NCBI GenBank assembly: GCA_964035575.1
Contig: OZ037852.1
Location: forward strand, 868,001 to 932,000
Direction of reading: 5' to 3'
Length of the DNA stretch: 64,000 nt
From: Rhynchopus sp. YZ270_cl-10
Taxonomy: Eukaryota > Euglenozoa > Diplonemea > Diplonemida > Diplonemidae
Below the pieces are notes generated by a model. The model saw nothing but the letters and a program-made list of their open reading frames with translations, was not told the DNA's origin and did not search any database. How positions within the stretch are numbered: position 1 is the stretch's first letter; each line of letters opens with the position of its first letter. Below, piece by piece: positions 17,881 to 27,228 of this stretch. A program made the translations under genes and the position numbers.

Positions 17881-20757
17881 ATGTTTTCGTACATGGTGTC
17901 GAAGTCACGTCCAGCCTCCACGCGGAGTATCCCGGGCAACGATCCGTCACACGGATCGGCCAAATGGACCCCACACCCGCCGGCGCCTGTGTGTTGCGAT
18001 TCCTGGAACTGCAGGTGCAGCGAGGAGACGACGTCGGCAGCTGAGCTGGCGCACCGGGCTATTGGGCACCAACTGCTGTACCCGGGTGCTGGCGGCATGA
18101 AGCGTGCAGCTGACGACGACGAGAAGAGGAACCCCGACGTCTTCGTTGGGGTTGCCCCTGGCGAGAAGGTGCGGGACACGACGGGGCTGTGTGCGCTGGC
18201 GCGTGAAGCGACGGAGGACGATCCGGTGACGCACTGGGAGTTGACAAAACGACTGGCAGGAGTGACGAAGGCGGAGGCGGCGTATGAAGGAATCCTCTTG
18301 GGGCTGCGGGGTATCACCGACGGATCATACAAGAAAGGAGTACATGCACGTGTATGGGTGACACATCTACAGGTGTGGAAGCAGATCTCCGAGGGGCAAC
18401 CGTGCGACTCGCAGCTGCTCAGGCCACGACTGGAAAAGGTGAGATCGATGATAACCAACCTCAAAAAGAGGGGGATACAGGTCTCCGTGCTGCACTGTGC
18501 GAGGGCGGGGCAGGGGATGACGGCGGCGGGGACGAGCGCGGAGCTGGTGGCAGGCGGAAGCTACGCCGCAAGGGGATGCACGACGGAGAGGCAGGCGCCG
18601 TCCGCACAGCCGGGGATCAGGGGATTGCTGGAGCGTTGGGGTATGAGATGGGAGGAATGCGGGGGTAAAGGTGACTGCCTCTTCAGATCAGTGGCGTGGT
18701 CTGTGGAGTCATCTCCGAACGGGCATGCAGGGTTCCGCAAGCTGGCGGTGGGGGTAATGAGGAAGGATGCGGCGTTTTACAGCCCCTTCATCGAAGGGGA
18801 AGCGGGGGCAGAGGGGTATCTGGCCGCCATGGCGCAGTTGGGGACGTGGGGAGACCACCTGTGTCTCCACGCGATTGCGAGGGCGATGCGGATCCGCGTT
18901 GTGGTGATGGACGTCGGGCCGGGGAATGTGCTGAGGGCTACAGTGATTGACGGGACATCGGACGGGAAATTGCAGGAAGGGGCAGCGGAGAAGGCGAACC
19001 TGGCGTTCCGGGAGTCGGACATCGTTCTGGCGTACGAGGGAGGAGTGCACTACGGTGCAGTGCAGTCGACAGGGCTACAGACAGGCGAGGAGATCATGTG
19101 CGCAGTGGGGCAACCGCAGTTGCACGTGCCGAGCACTGCTGTGACGGGCAGGAAGAAGGCGACGTCGGTGCGCACGGATGCGGAGGCTCCGCTGAACTTA
19201 GTCTTGGACTCTCCAGGGTGGAAAATTCCGGTGTGGGAGGCAGTACCTGATATTGTGGAAGGGGTGACGCAGGTGGCGGCAGTTGCGTGGTCGGGTGAAC
19301 TCGTGCAGGGGTTGGAATTGCTGCACACACTCCCCCAGGTGGTGCTTGTCTCGCGCGCGAAGTGCACAGGTGCGACACGTACAAGGAAGGTGAAGGTGGC
19401 AGTGCGGACCGACCGAGGCGCACGTATGGAGGAAGTCTGGCTGGGCACCATGACGTCGGACCTGGACAAGGTGGTGAAGCCGGTGGAGGAGAGTACTGCG
19501 TTCTCGAGCAAGCTGGTTACGCTGATGGGCCGGACCCTCATCAGGGCGGGAGAAGGACGCACAAAGGGAGAGCAACGCATGCGTCGGTGGTACGGGTTGC
19601 AGGGGGTGCGGTGTGGACGCGGCTTGGAGAAAGGAGGATGGATGGAGATGTCTGTGGACGTGACGGAGGACATGGTGTGCGCCATGCTGAAGAGAAGCGG
19701 ACGGGAAGGGGTGTTTGTGCGGCACCTCTTCCAGGCAAAGGAGTACGGGGACTGTGGGTTGCTGTGGAAGGCGGAACCGCTGGAGTCTGCTCTGGCACGG
19801 CTGGACCTTGCGGAGGACAACCTGGAGGATAGCGTGCGCGGACTCGCCGTAGGGGAAGGGGGCTACGCGGTGCGGGTGATGAAGGGGGACTTGGAGGCTG
19901 CGAAGAGGCTTCTTGTGCAGGAGGACGTCGTCGTGCAGGGACACAGATACGAGATTGGGGGAATTCCGGCGAACACGTCGGTCCAGCTGTTGTGTGAGGG
20001 GCTGGCGAGGGAGGCGAGCTGGACGGTGAAGGTGCTGTCGCGAGGGCACAAGTGGACGGTTACGTCGGATGTGCCGTGCCCGAGCACAGAAGGGGTGCTG
20101 GAGGTGGGTGGATTGGTGTTGACGGTGTGTGCGGTGAAGGAAGGGCGTCGTGTGCAGAAGGTGGGTGCGAATCCGTGGGGTATCCCTCTGGCGCAGTTCC
20201 CAGTACCGAGGCAAGGAGCAGCAGAGAGCGGCGCTGGCACGTGGGCGGCTAAGGCGAGGGGATACGCACCACCTGCAGCTCGGCCCCACCCTGCAACAGG
20301 AGCACCGGCGGCTCCGGCACCTCCCGCAGCTTCATCAGCAGCGCAGGAAGAGATCGAGCTGATGAAGAAGGAAATGAAGGAATTGCGGGAGATGATGAAG
20401 GGCGTCATGGAGCAGCAGAAGGAGATGTTGGAGGCACAGAAGCGGATGATGGGGCAGCCGCAGCAGTCGGCACCAGTCGAGCAGCCGCCGCAGCCTCTTG
20501 GCATGGAACAGCTCAGAGCAGACTGTGCTGAGATGAAGGAGACGATGCAGCAGTGCAAGGAGCAGAACGTGCAGCTGGCAGCGGAGAGCAAGCGGCTCAC
20601 GGAGGAGAACGAGGCGCTGAAGAAGGCAGCTCGCGAGGCCAAGGACAAGGCCAGGGATGCTCAAGATCGTGGCGGTGAGGAGAAGAAGAAAGACACGACG
20701 ACGGACGAGAACAGCCGCCCCCGCGACACGGACAATAACCGAGAAAGGTCGTATTAA
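17881..20757 (+). CDS. LINE ORF1: RNase H-like region, OTU protease, coiled coil (958 aa)
   Basis: Residues about 85-225 match the pattern of an RNase H-like (RVT_3-type) fold: TKAEAAYEGILLGLRGI, then GVHARVWVTHLQVWKQIS, then IQVSVLHCARAG..AELVA. The Asp expected after the second strand and the first Asp are not evident, so it may be inactive. Residues about 250-395 are an OTU cysteine-protease domain: GGKGDCLFRSVAW with catalytic Cys266, WGDHLCLHAIARAMRIRVVV, and GGVHYGAV with catalytic His390. The middle (about 560-800) is unassigned, with an RRM-like stretch. Residues about 860-930 form a Met/Glu/Lys coiled coil likely used for ORF1p multimerisation. An alternative start is Met73. OTU domains occur in ORFs of some LINEs; an RNase H-like fold in ORF1 is unexpected. 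Confidence 0.85.
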   Translation: MFSYMVSKSRPASTRSIPGNDPSHGSAKWTPHPPAPVCCDSWNCRCSEETTSAAELAHRAIGHQLLYPGAGGMKRAADDDEKRNPDVFVGVAPGEKVRDTTGLCALAREATEDDPVTHWELTKRLAGVTKAEAAYEGILLGLRGITDGSYKKGVHARVWVTHLQVWKQISEGQPCDSQLLRPRLEKVRSMITNLKKRGIQVSVLHCARAGQGMTAAGTSAELVAGGSYAARGCTTERQAPSAQPGIRGLLERWGMRWEECGGKGDCLFRSVAWSVESSPNGHAGFRKLAVGVMRKDAAFYSPFIEGEAGAEGYLAAMAQLGTWGDHLCLHAIARAMRIRVVVMDVGPGNVLRATVIDGTSDGKLQEGAAEKANLAFRESDIVLAYEGGVHYGAVQSTGLQTGEEIMCAVGQPQLHVPSTAVTGRKKATSVRTDAEAPLNLVLDSPGWKIPVWEAVPDIVEGVTQVAAVAWSGELVQGLELLHTLPQVVLVSRAKCTGATRTRKVKVAVRTDRGARMEEVWLGTMTSDLDKVVKPVEESTAFSSKLVTLMGRTLIRAGEGRTKGEQRMRRWYGLQGVRCGRGLEKGGWMEMSVDVTEDMVCAMLKRSGREGVFVRHLFQAKEYGDCGLLWKAEPLESALARLDLAEDNLEDSVRGLAVGEGGYAVRVMKGDLEAAKRLLVQEDVVVQGHRYEIGGIPANTSVQLLCEGLAREASWTVKVLSRGHKWTVTSDVPCPSTEGVLEVGGLVLTVCAVKEGRRVQKVGANPWGIPLAQFPVPRQGAAESGAGTWAAKARGYAPPAARPHPATGAPAAPAPPAASSAAQEEIELMKKEMKELREMMKGVMEQQKEMLEAQKRMMGQPQQSAPVEQPPQPLGMEQLRADCAEMKETMQQCKEQNVQLAAESKRLTEENEALKKAAREAKDKARDAQDRGGEEKKKDTTTDENSRPRDTDNNRERSY

Positions 20758-20765
20758 TCACGACC

Positions 20766-23700
20766 GTGGGCCTTGCCCCACTAAAGATAGTGTGCAGCAA
20801 TGTGACGGCGCTGCAGACAGGCGGGAGCTCTCTGCTGAAGGTTGCGGAGGATGCTCACGTTGTTCTGGTGCAAGAGACAAAGTGCACTGTGACGACGCAG
20901 AAGCGCCTCTCCATCGAGTACCGCGAGCAGGGTTGGCAGGTGGTGTGGGGTAAGGAGTTGCCGGAATGGAGGTCGGCCGAAGAAGCGAAATCTGGTGGTG
21001 TTGCGATTCTGGTGAAAGAGGGAACACCTGTGCTCACGAGCCCGCCCTCCTCAACCTTGGAAAAGAACCTCTGGGACTCAACGCGATGGGTGAAGGCGAA
21101 GGTGGCGTACGGCAAAGGCAACGAGTGGATCGACGTGACCTCCGTCTACGCGCCGTCGGCGGACCCGGAGGCTAGGGAGAAAATACTTGGCGAGGTGATG
21201 GAGGCTGCTGCAGAGCTTGGTGATATTCCTGGGGTGATTGGTGGGGATTTCAACGCAGGTCCCGGGAAATCAGGTGTGCTGGCTGCTACACTGGACACAG
21301 GATGGTGGAAGGACACTGCCGAAGAGCACGCAAGGGTGCTTGGGACGACCCCGGACAACACCTACTTCTCGGTGAAAGACGGCAAGGAGATCCGCAAGAG
21401 GCTCGATTACGTTCTGCTGAACCGAGCTGCGTGCACAGGGCTGTCGTCTGTGAAGGTTGTCCACGACTCTGGGCTCCCGCAGCACAGACCGGTAGAGATA
21501 GCGCTGGATGTAGGTGCGTACAGGCAGATCGTGCTCGCGTACACTCTGCCGAAGCAGTTCCCTTTGGAGAAGTGTGGACAAGGCGTGAAGAATGCACAAA
21601 AGGCGTTTGCGAGCAAGGAGCTGCAGTGGGGGGCACTTCAACACCCTCAGGATAGGTGGATACAGTGGAACAAGTGGGCAGAGGACTTCTTGCTGCAGGC
21701 GTGCGAAGGCGAGATTGAGGGCCCGACGAAGGCGTATTGCGGAAGAGGCAAAACGTTTGACCCGAAGCCGAAGCACCGGACTGCGAAGCAGAGCAAGGAA
21801 GGGGACGCTCTGACAGTGAGCCAAAGACGGCTGACGAAGAACGTGGGCAGGCTGGAAGAATGTCGGCTGTGGTACGTGAGGAGCAACGGTGGTGTGCCGC
21901 CACATGACGTGTGCAATTGTTGGAGCAAGGCGCGGAAGGAACTGCGTGTTCTGCTGGACGACGACTCACTGCAACAGGATATGCCTAGTGAGGAGGCTTT
22001 GGTGGATCTGTGCAGAGCCGTGCGAGTGAAGGTGTCAACGCTTGCGGACCGAGTGAAGCGGAAGCGACTGGAGGACTGGCGGCAGCGCCTACGGGATGCA
22101 TGGCACAATGCTCCCAAGGCGATCTTCAAATACTGCAAGGACGAACAGTGCAGGAAGATGACTGCCCTGAAGAACGAGGATGGGAAGTTCACCGCCAACG
22201 CTGAGGAGATGGACACCCTCCTGCATGAGGCGTGGATGCCGATTCTTCGCCGATATGCGGAAAAGCCAGAGCCCGACTGGGGTGCGTTTAGGGAGAAGTT
22301 TGCAGAAGACATCGCAGGCAAGGGGCAAGCGATGCAGATGGACAGGCTGACGGGGAAGGAGTTGCAGCAAACTCTGGGGAGGATGAAGACGCAAACTTCT
22401 GCTGGGGTGGAGGGTTGGCGCATGGCAGAGCTGAAGGCGCTTCCTCTGGTGCTGCTCGACAGGCTGGCAGATGTGTTTGATGCGATTGAGTGTACGGGGG
22501 AGTGGCCGCCTTCTTTGATGAGAGCACTCATTGCGCTCATCCCCAAAGGGGAAGACGACACCCCGCTGAAGCAGCGACCTATCACGATCACTTCGTGTAT
22601 CTACAGACTGTGGGCGGCGGCGAGGTTGCGAAGACTAATCAAGTGGCAGGAAAGCTGGATTGGTGAGCAACAGCACGGCTTCAGAGCAGGACACAGCACT
22701 GCACACCTGTACTGGCATTTGTCGCTCAAGCTGGAGAAGGCGGTGCTGTCGGGTGACGACACAGACCAGGTATGGGGCTTCACGATTGACTACGCCAAAT
22801 GTTTCGATCGTGTACCTCATGAGATTGTGCTATCGCTGGCGGAGGAGTGGGGCGCGCACTGGCGCATTCTTGGACCACTGAGGGCTGCGTACACTGCCAT
22901 GGAGCGCCGCTTCAAGTTGGGAGACGTAGGTGTGGGAGGCGCTTTCCGTACGACAAATGGTATCCTGCAAGGATGCCCACTTTCTGTCGTGCTGTTGAAC
23001 GCGCTGATGGCGGTGTGGGGATCTGCAGTGACGAGAAGGACGGGAGCAATCGCCATGGGGTACGCTGACGACGTGTACGCTGTGGCGAACACGGAAGCGG
23101 AGGTGCATGGTGCTGCGAGGGTGACGAAGGAGTTCATCGCTGCTGCGGACATGGAGGTCAAAGCAGAGAAGTGCGTAGGGTTTACCTCGAAGGAGGGAAC
23201 AAAGACGAAGTTTGGACTTGGTGACGGGTTCTTCCCCGACAAGAAGCAGTTCGGGGCGGTTGGAGCAGACATTTTGGCAGGAAAGGGGAACTTCGGGCCC
23301 ATCGCGCGTGAGCGTGCGGTTACTGCGCACCGTGTGTTTACGAGGGTTTCGAGTGTGCCATTATCCTTCACTGAGAAGGCACTTATTGGCGCAAGGGGAC
23401 CAATGATGGCAGCGTTGCATGGGTGTGAGGTGACAGACTTCTCGAAGCAGACCATCGAGACGTTGAGGCAAGGGGCTGCACTAGCAGTCTGGGGGCAGGG
23501 CAGGAAGCAGCGCACGCTGAACATTGTGTGGCATGTGTTGTCTCCGGTCGGGATTGATGCGCCAGCGGAGATTGTACAGAGGAGGATGGCGGCCTTTCTT
23601 CGACTGACAGAAGATGACGGCATGCGGAGAGAAGCAGAAGAAGTGTGGAGGCTGGCACATGACCGAAGAGCGGAGCGGGAGGTGAGGCGGCGCGACAGGG

Positions 23701-25532
23701 CTTCAGATCTGGCACGTCTCCGGCGTGAGAACCCTGGGGTTGCCAACCCAAGGGTTACTGAAGTGCACAAGAAGGGTGTGATAGAGTTGTTGTGGGACGA
23801 CCTGGAGCGATACGGATGGCGGTGGAGCAGCTTCGACTTCTGGACCACACACATCGGGTTGAGGGTGCACGTACGTCTGTGGGACAAGGGCAAATGGCTG
23901 CATGAGCTGAGAGAGGGCATCCGTGCACACGCGTACCGCCTGACAGTGACGACGAGGCCGTCGATGCAGGGCATTGAGGGAGGTGTGGATCGCCAGGCGA
24001 CGAACGCAGTGTGGAAGGACCGCACGACAGACAGATACCTGGCGGGCGCGATACGCGGAGCCTTGTCGGGCTCTCAGTTGGTGGGGGTGCAGCTGCTGAG
24101 GAACAAGGAGGTGGAGTCTTCGTTGTGCCGATACTGTGGTGAGGCGATAGAGGACCGGAGACACGCTTGGTGGTGGTGCCCGCAGTGGGACGAAATTCGT
24201 GGAGAGGACATCGGAAAACTCCGGGTTTTGCTCAAAGACGCACCCCCGTGCTTCTTGGACTTTGGCCTGGTGCCGACGATATTCTTGCAGGAGCTGAGTG
24301 TTGCGGAGAGAGAGCAGACGGTGCGTCGTGTGCAACTGATGCTGGTCAACATCGCGCTGGCAAGGCAGAAGTACGACGTGGAACATGGGTTTTCGCAGAA
24401 GAAGAAGAAGCAGGCGGTGGTGGGCCAATCCCTTTTTCCTTGGGGCTGGAATCCTCCGGAGGGTGCAGCGCTTGAGAGCTACAACCCGCTGGAGAACGTA
24501 CTGTGGGGGAGCAAGCACATGAAGAAGAGTCCTCGCTGGACGGAAGACCACTTCTGGGCGCTGAAGGCATGGCTCGCTGCATTGCGTTGGCCTGATGGCA
24601 CAGCGCCCCCCATCACGCAGCTCGAGCTCATGCTGGACTTTGAGATCTTCTCGGGGTTGGGCGTACCGGGTGAGACGGTGTTGAAGAGGGCCGAATCTTT
24701 TGGTGCCATGATGCGGACGGCGAAAACGATGGCGCATGGAAGGGACGTATGGAAAGGAGTGGAGAAGAGGGAGGTGCACCACTTACAGGAACTGGGTGCG
24801 GGGATTATGACGGGGTATTCTGTGCGACCTGTGCTGACGCATGCGGCGGGGGTTGAAGGATACCTGAAGGAGTTGCAGGAGAAGGCGACGTCGCGGAGAG
24901 CACTCTCCCGACAAAAGGAAAAGACGAAGGCGAGGTGGGGTGACGACGCGGTTATAGCTCACACTTCCACTCCGGAAGAACGCTCAGCAAAGAGCGAACG
25001 CTGGAAGGAAGCGAAGGAAGAGCAGAAGCAGGCAGAGGAGGTGCGTAGTAGAGCTGCGATAGCTGCAGTTGCGGCAGAGCAGATTCGACGGCAGGAGGCA
25101 CGCAGGCGGCAGACACCGGCTGTGCGTGTGGACGTAAGGAGGAAGGTGGGGGCCATGCGGGTGTGTGACATACACACCAAGATGCGATGCGGGGACTGCG
25201 AGCACAACAACATCCCCATCACGGCGTGTTGTGCGACGCACCATTGTGATGAGCTTATTTTGGGTGACTGTGTGGAGGCGCGTGAGGCATGTGAGGTGCA
25301 TAACTTCTCGATGTGCGGACAGTGTGCGGGTGCGGGGAACGTGTCGATGAAGCAGTGCTGTCAGAAGCACCACAACTGTGTGGCCCACGGGAGGGGTGCT
25401 TGCGGTGCATGTGTGCAGGCGGGAAGGAAGAGGAAGAAGGACGGATTGCCGATGCTGGCGTCTCCTCAGGCCTGTTGCGGGAAAGGGCACCACGACACGT
25501 CCCAGGGACGTCTCGGGTTTGCCCCGCGATAA
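20766..25532 (+). CDS. LINE ORF2: AP-endonuclease, reverse transcriptase, zinc fingers (1588 aa)
   Basis: Residues 1-250 are an APE-type endonuclease (VLVQETK, VTSVYAPS, VIGGDFNAGPG, RLDYVLLN, PQHRPVEIAL). The reverse transcriptase spans about 580-860: RALIALIPKG, motif A FTIDYAKCFDRVPH near residue 674, motif B GILQGCPLSVVLLN, and motif C GYADDVYAVAN near 765. A zinc knuckle, LCRYCGE..H....C, lies near 1118-1140. A Cys/His-rich C-terminus (about 1460-1580) has three tandem C-x2-H..CGxC..CC-x3-HH units. The frame overlaps ORF1 by 19 nt in the -1 phase, opening at 20739 after a stop. It has no ATG before about residue 138, so the GTG at 20766 is only a label and translation must be coupled to ORF1. 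The protein nicks target DNA and copies the element RNA there. Confidence 0.92.
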   Translation: MGLAPLKIVCSNVTALQTGGSSLLKVAEDAHVVLVQETKCTVTTQKRLSIEYREQGWQVVWGKELPEWRSAEEAKSGGVAILVKEGTPVLTSPPSSTLEKNLWDSTRWVKAKVAYGKGNEWIDVTSVYAPSADPEAREKILGEVMEAAAELGDIPGVIGGDFNAGPGKSGVLAATLDTGWWKDTAEEHARVLGTTPDNTYFSVKDGKEIRKRLDYVLLNRAACTGLSSVKVVHDSGLPQHRPVEIALDVGAYRQIVLAYTLPKQFPLEKCGQGVKNAQKAFASKELQWGALQHPQDRWIQWNKWAEDFLLQACEGEIEGPTKAYCGRGKTFDPKPKHRTAKQSKEGDALTVSQRRLTKNVGRLEECRLWYVRSNGGVPPHDVCNCWSKARKELRVLLDDDSLQQDMPSEEALVDLCRAVRVKVSTLADRVKRKRLEDWRQRLRDAWHNAPKAIFKYCKDEQCRKMTALKNEDGKFTANAEEMDTLLHEAWMPILRRYAEKPEPDWGAFREKFAEDIAGKGQAMQMDRLTGKELQQTLGRMKTQTSAGVEGWRMAELKALPLVLLDRLADVFDAIECTGEWPPSLMRALIALIPKGEDDTPLKQRPITITSCIYRLWAAARLRRLIKWQESWIGEQQHGFRAGHSTAHLYWHLSLKLEKAVLSGDDTDQVWGFTIDYAKCFDRVPHEIVLSLAEEWGAHWRILGPLRAAYTAMERRFKLGDVGVGGAFRTTNGILQGCPLSVVLLNALMAVWGSAVTRRTGAIAMGYADDVYAVANTEAEVHGAARVTKEFIAAADMEVKAEKCVGFTSKEGTKTKFGLGDGFFPDKKQFGAVGADILAGKGNFGPIARERAVTAHRVFTRVSSVPLSFTEKALIGARGPMMAALHGCEVTDFSKQTIETLRQGAALAVWGQGRKQRTLNIVWHVLSPVGIDAPAEIVQRRMAAFLRLTEDDGMRREAEEVWRLAHDRRAEREVRRRDRASDLARLRRENPGVANPRVTEVHKKGVIELLWDDLERYGWRWSSFDFWTTHIGLRVHVRLWDKGKWLHELREGIRAHAYRLTVTTRPSMQGIEGGVDRQATNAVWKDRTTDRYLAGAIRGALSGSQLVGVQLLRNKEVESSLCRYCGEAIEDRRHAWWWCPQWDEIRGEDIGKLRVLLKDAPPCFLDFGLVPTIFLQELSVAEREQTVRRVQLMLVNIALARQKYDVEHGFSQKKKKQAVVGQSLFPWGWNPPEGAALESYNPLENVLWGSKHMKKSPRWTEDHFWALKAWLAALRWPDGTAPPITQLELMLDFEIFSGLGVPGETVLKRAESFGAMMRTAKTMAHGRDVWKGVEKREVHHLQELGAGIMTGYSVRPVLTHAAGVEGYLKELQEKATSRRALSRQKEKTKARWGDDAVIAHTSTPEERSAKSERWKEAKEEQKQAEEVRSRAAIAAVAAEQIRRQEARRRQTPAVRVDVRRKVGAMRVCDIHTKMRCGDCEHNNIPITACCATHHCDELILGDCVEAREACEVHNFSMCGQCAGAGNVSMKQCCQKHHNCVAHGRGACGACVQAGRKRKKDGLPMLASPQACCGKGHHDTSQGRLGFAPR

Positions 25533-25556
25533 CGAAGGTGGTCACGTGGCGCCTTT

Positions 25557-25586
25557 CTCACCTCTCAGTTCATCTGAGAAGGTGGG
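25557..25586 (+). other. 3' stem-loop of the LINE
   Basis: CTCACCTCTCAG pairs with CTGAGAAGGTGGG around loop TTCAT, giving a 12-bp stem with one bulged A and one G-T pair, about 25 nt before the 3' end. Many LINEs use such a stem-loop as the reverse-transcriptase recognition site; that role here is inferred. Confidence 0.55.
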
Positions 25587-25610
25587 GATGGGTCACGTCA
25601 ACAAGTTTAA

Positions 25611-26854
25611 ATGCCTTGCTGCTTCAGGTCCACGTCCGGCAAACCCACAAGATAGCGCACAGTATCGGTGTGTCCATTATACGCTGCAAGGGTAAGACAC
25701 GTGTCTCTGTTGTCGTCTGTGGCATGTACATCCGCACCTGCTTTGACCAACATCTTCACAGTTGTGAGTTCTCCTGCACGACTAGCCAAGTGCAAAGGCG
25801 AGCGTCCTTGAAAATCTGCCCCTGCATCAATGAGCACCTGCACCACGTCTGCATGTTTTTGCTTCGCAGCATAGTGCAACGCAGTGCACTTGTGATTCAG
25901 GTCCACCTCCGGCAAGCCCGCAAGATAGCGCACAGTATCTGTCTCCCCACCATACACTGCAAGGCTAAGACACGTCAGCTTTCCTTTGTGTGTGGCACGC
26001 ACATCCACACCTGCTTCGACCAACATCTTCACAGTTGCGAGTGCTCCTGAAACACTAGCCAAGATCAGAGGCGAGAATCCTAAAGCATCCTTTCGATCAA
26101 TATCTGCCCCTGCATCAATGAGCACCTCCACCACTTCTGAATGTTTTTTTTGCACAGCAAAGTGCAACGCAGTGCACTTGTCTCTGTCTTGGTGATTGAG
26201 GTCCACCTCCGGCAAGCCCACAAGATAGCGCACAGTATCGGTGTGTCCATGATAAGCTGCAAGAGTAAGACACGTGCCTCTATCGGCGTCTGTGGTACGC
26301 ACATCCGCACCTGCTTCGACCAACATCTTCACAGTTGCGAGTGCTCCTGAACGGCTTGCCAAGTGTAGAGGCGAACGCCCTTTGTCGTTCTTTGTCTCAA
26401 TGTCTGCCCCTGCACCGATGAGCACCTGACACACTGCAGGGTCCTTCCACATGGCTGGACATAGGTGCGACGTCTGACCTGCACTGTCCTTGGAGTCGTG
26501 TGGGGCAAAGGCGACGTTGCTGCAGACTGACTTCCAATGCTGCAAGAGGACCGCCGTGCACGCAGTGTGGTCTGCGTGGACACACTCACTCAGCAGGATC
26601 CCGAAGCCCATCTGCGTTGTCTTGACATACGGAAGAAGCAGTGCGAGGCATTCATTGTGGTTCCCTCTGCATGCCTCGTGCACAGCTTCGAAGGCGACCG
26701 TTTTCGTTTTGCTGCCTGGGGCGAGCTTCTCGAGTGCTGCCCGCACGGCAGCGGTGTTGCCGTTCCTGACAGCCTCCAGCAGGTCCTTGTCAGAAAGCTT
26801 TTTGCTTTTTGGTGCGTTCTGGTTTGGTGTGCTGTCTGCGTGTTGCTTCGACAT
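25611..26854 (-). pseudogene. Ankyrin array copy 4, 5' piece upstream of the LINE
   Basis: Starts at ATG 26854 with the family head (MSKQHADSTPNQNAPKSKKL) and runs through three ~100-residue ankyrin units, two of them with in-frame deletions (LNHKCTALH; GADFQGRSPL), until the LINE cuts it after ..DVDLKQQG. The remainder is at 17192-17840. The head is intact, so a truncated protein of about 415 residues could still be made (the LINE adds Ile and a stop). The 5' flank (26870-26990) matches that of copies 1 and 3. Confidence 0.87.
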
Positions 26855-26994
26855 GGTGCTGTGTGTATTGCTGTGAGGTTGATGATGCTTTGTGTTATAT
26901 GCAAGGTTGCGGGGATGGAGGGAAGGATCTACAAAAGAAGCTCATCCAGGGTGCAACACACTAAGGTGTTGAGAACATTAATTAAACCAAAAAT

Positions 26995-27228
26995 GAGGTG
27001 ATCCAGTCTCACGCTTTTTCACACATTTTCACACATTTTCACATGGTTTCACGGTGTGAAAAAGTGTGTACGAAAGTGAAAAAAAAACTGCTTCACGCAC
27101 TCTGAGTGGATTCCTCCAGAAAAAAAACTTGGTTTCACATATTTTCACTTCGATTCACACATTTTCACTTGATTTCACACATTTTCACGGTGTGAAAAAG
27201 TGTGGAAAAGTGTGCGCTGGATCACCTC
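26995..27228. repeat. Short inverted-repeat element with GAGGTGATCCAG ends
   Basis: A perfect 12-bp terminal inverted repeat, GAGGTGATCCAG, bounds 234 bp made of repeated 'TTTCACACATTTTCAC' units and their complement (GTGTGAAAAAGTGTG). The whole element can fold back on itself. Flanks are A-rich, so no target duplication can be read. Confidence 0.7.

Larger units (their letters stand above)
17841..25610 (+). mobile_element. AP-endonuclease LINE, apparently full length (7.8 kb)
   Basis: A perfect 18-bp target duplication, ATGCCTTGCTGCTTCAGG, flanks it at 17823-17840 and 25611-25628. The pre-insertion ankyrin frame is restored when the element and one repeat are removed. It has a 40-nt 5' leader, two long intact frames (958 and about 1588 codons) and a 78-nt 3' untranslated tail. 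The tail has a stem-loop at 25557-25586 and ends in 'caacaagtttaa', with no poly(A). Two intact ORFs and a perfect duplication indicate a young copy. It is on the strand opposite to all host genes and is markedly GC-richer than the surroundings. The LINE clade could not be set by eye. Confidence 0.93.

Noticed and set aside
18059-20664. Long minus-strand frames opposite LINE ORF1 and ORF2
   Set aside because: High GC content leaves the antisense frame open; the plus-strand domains are unambiguous.
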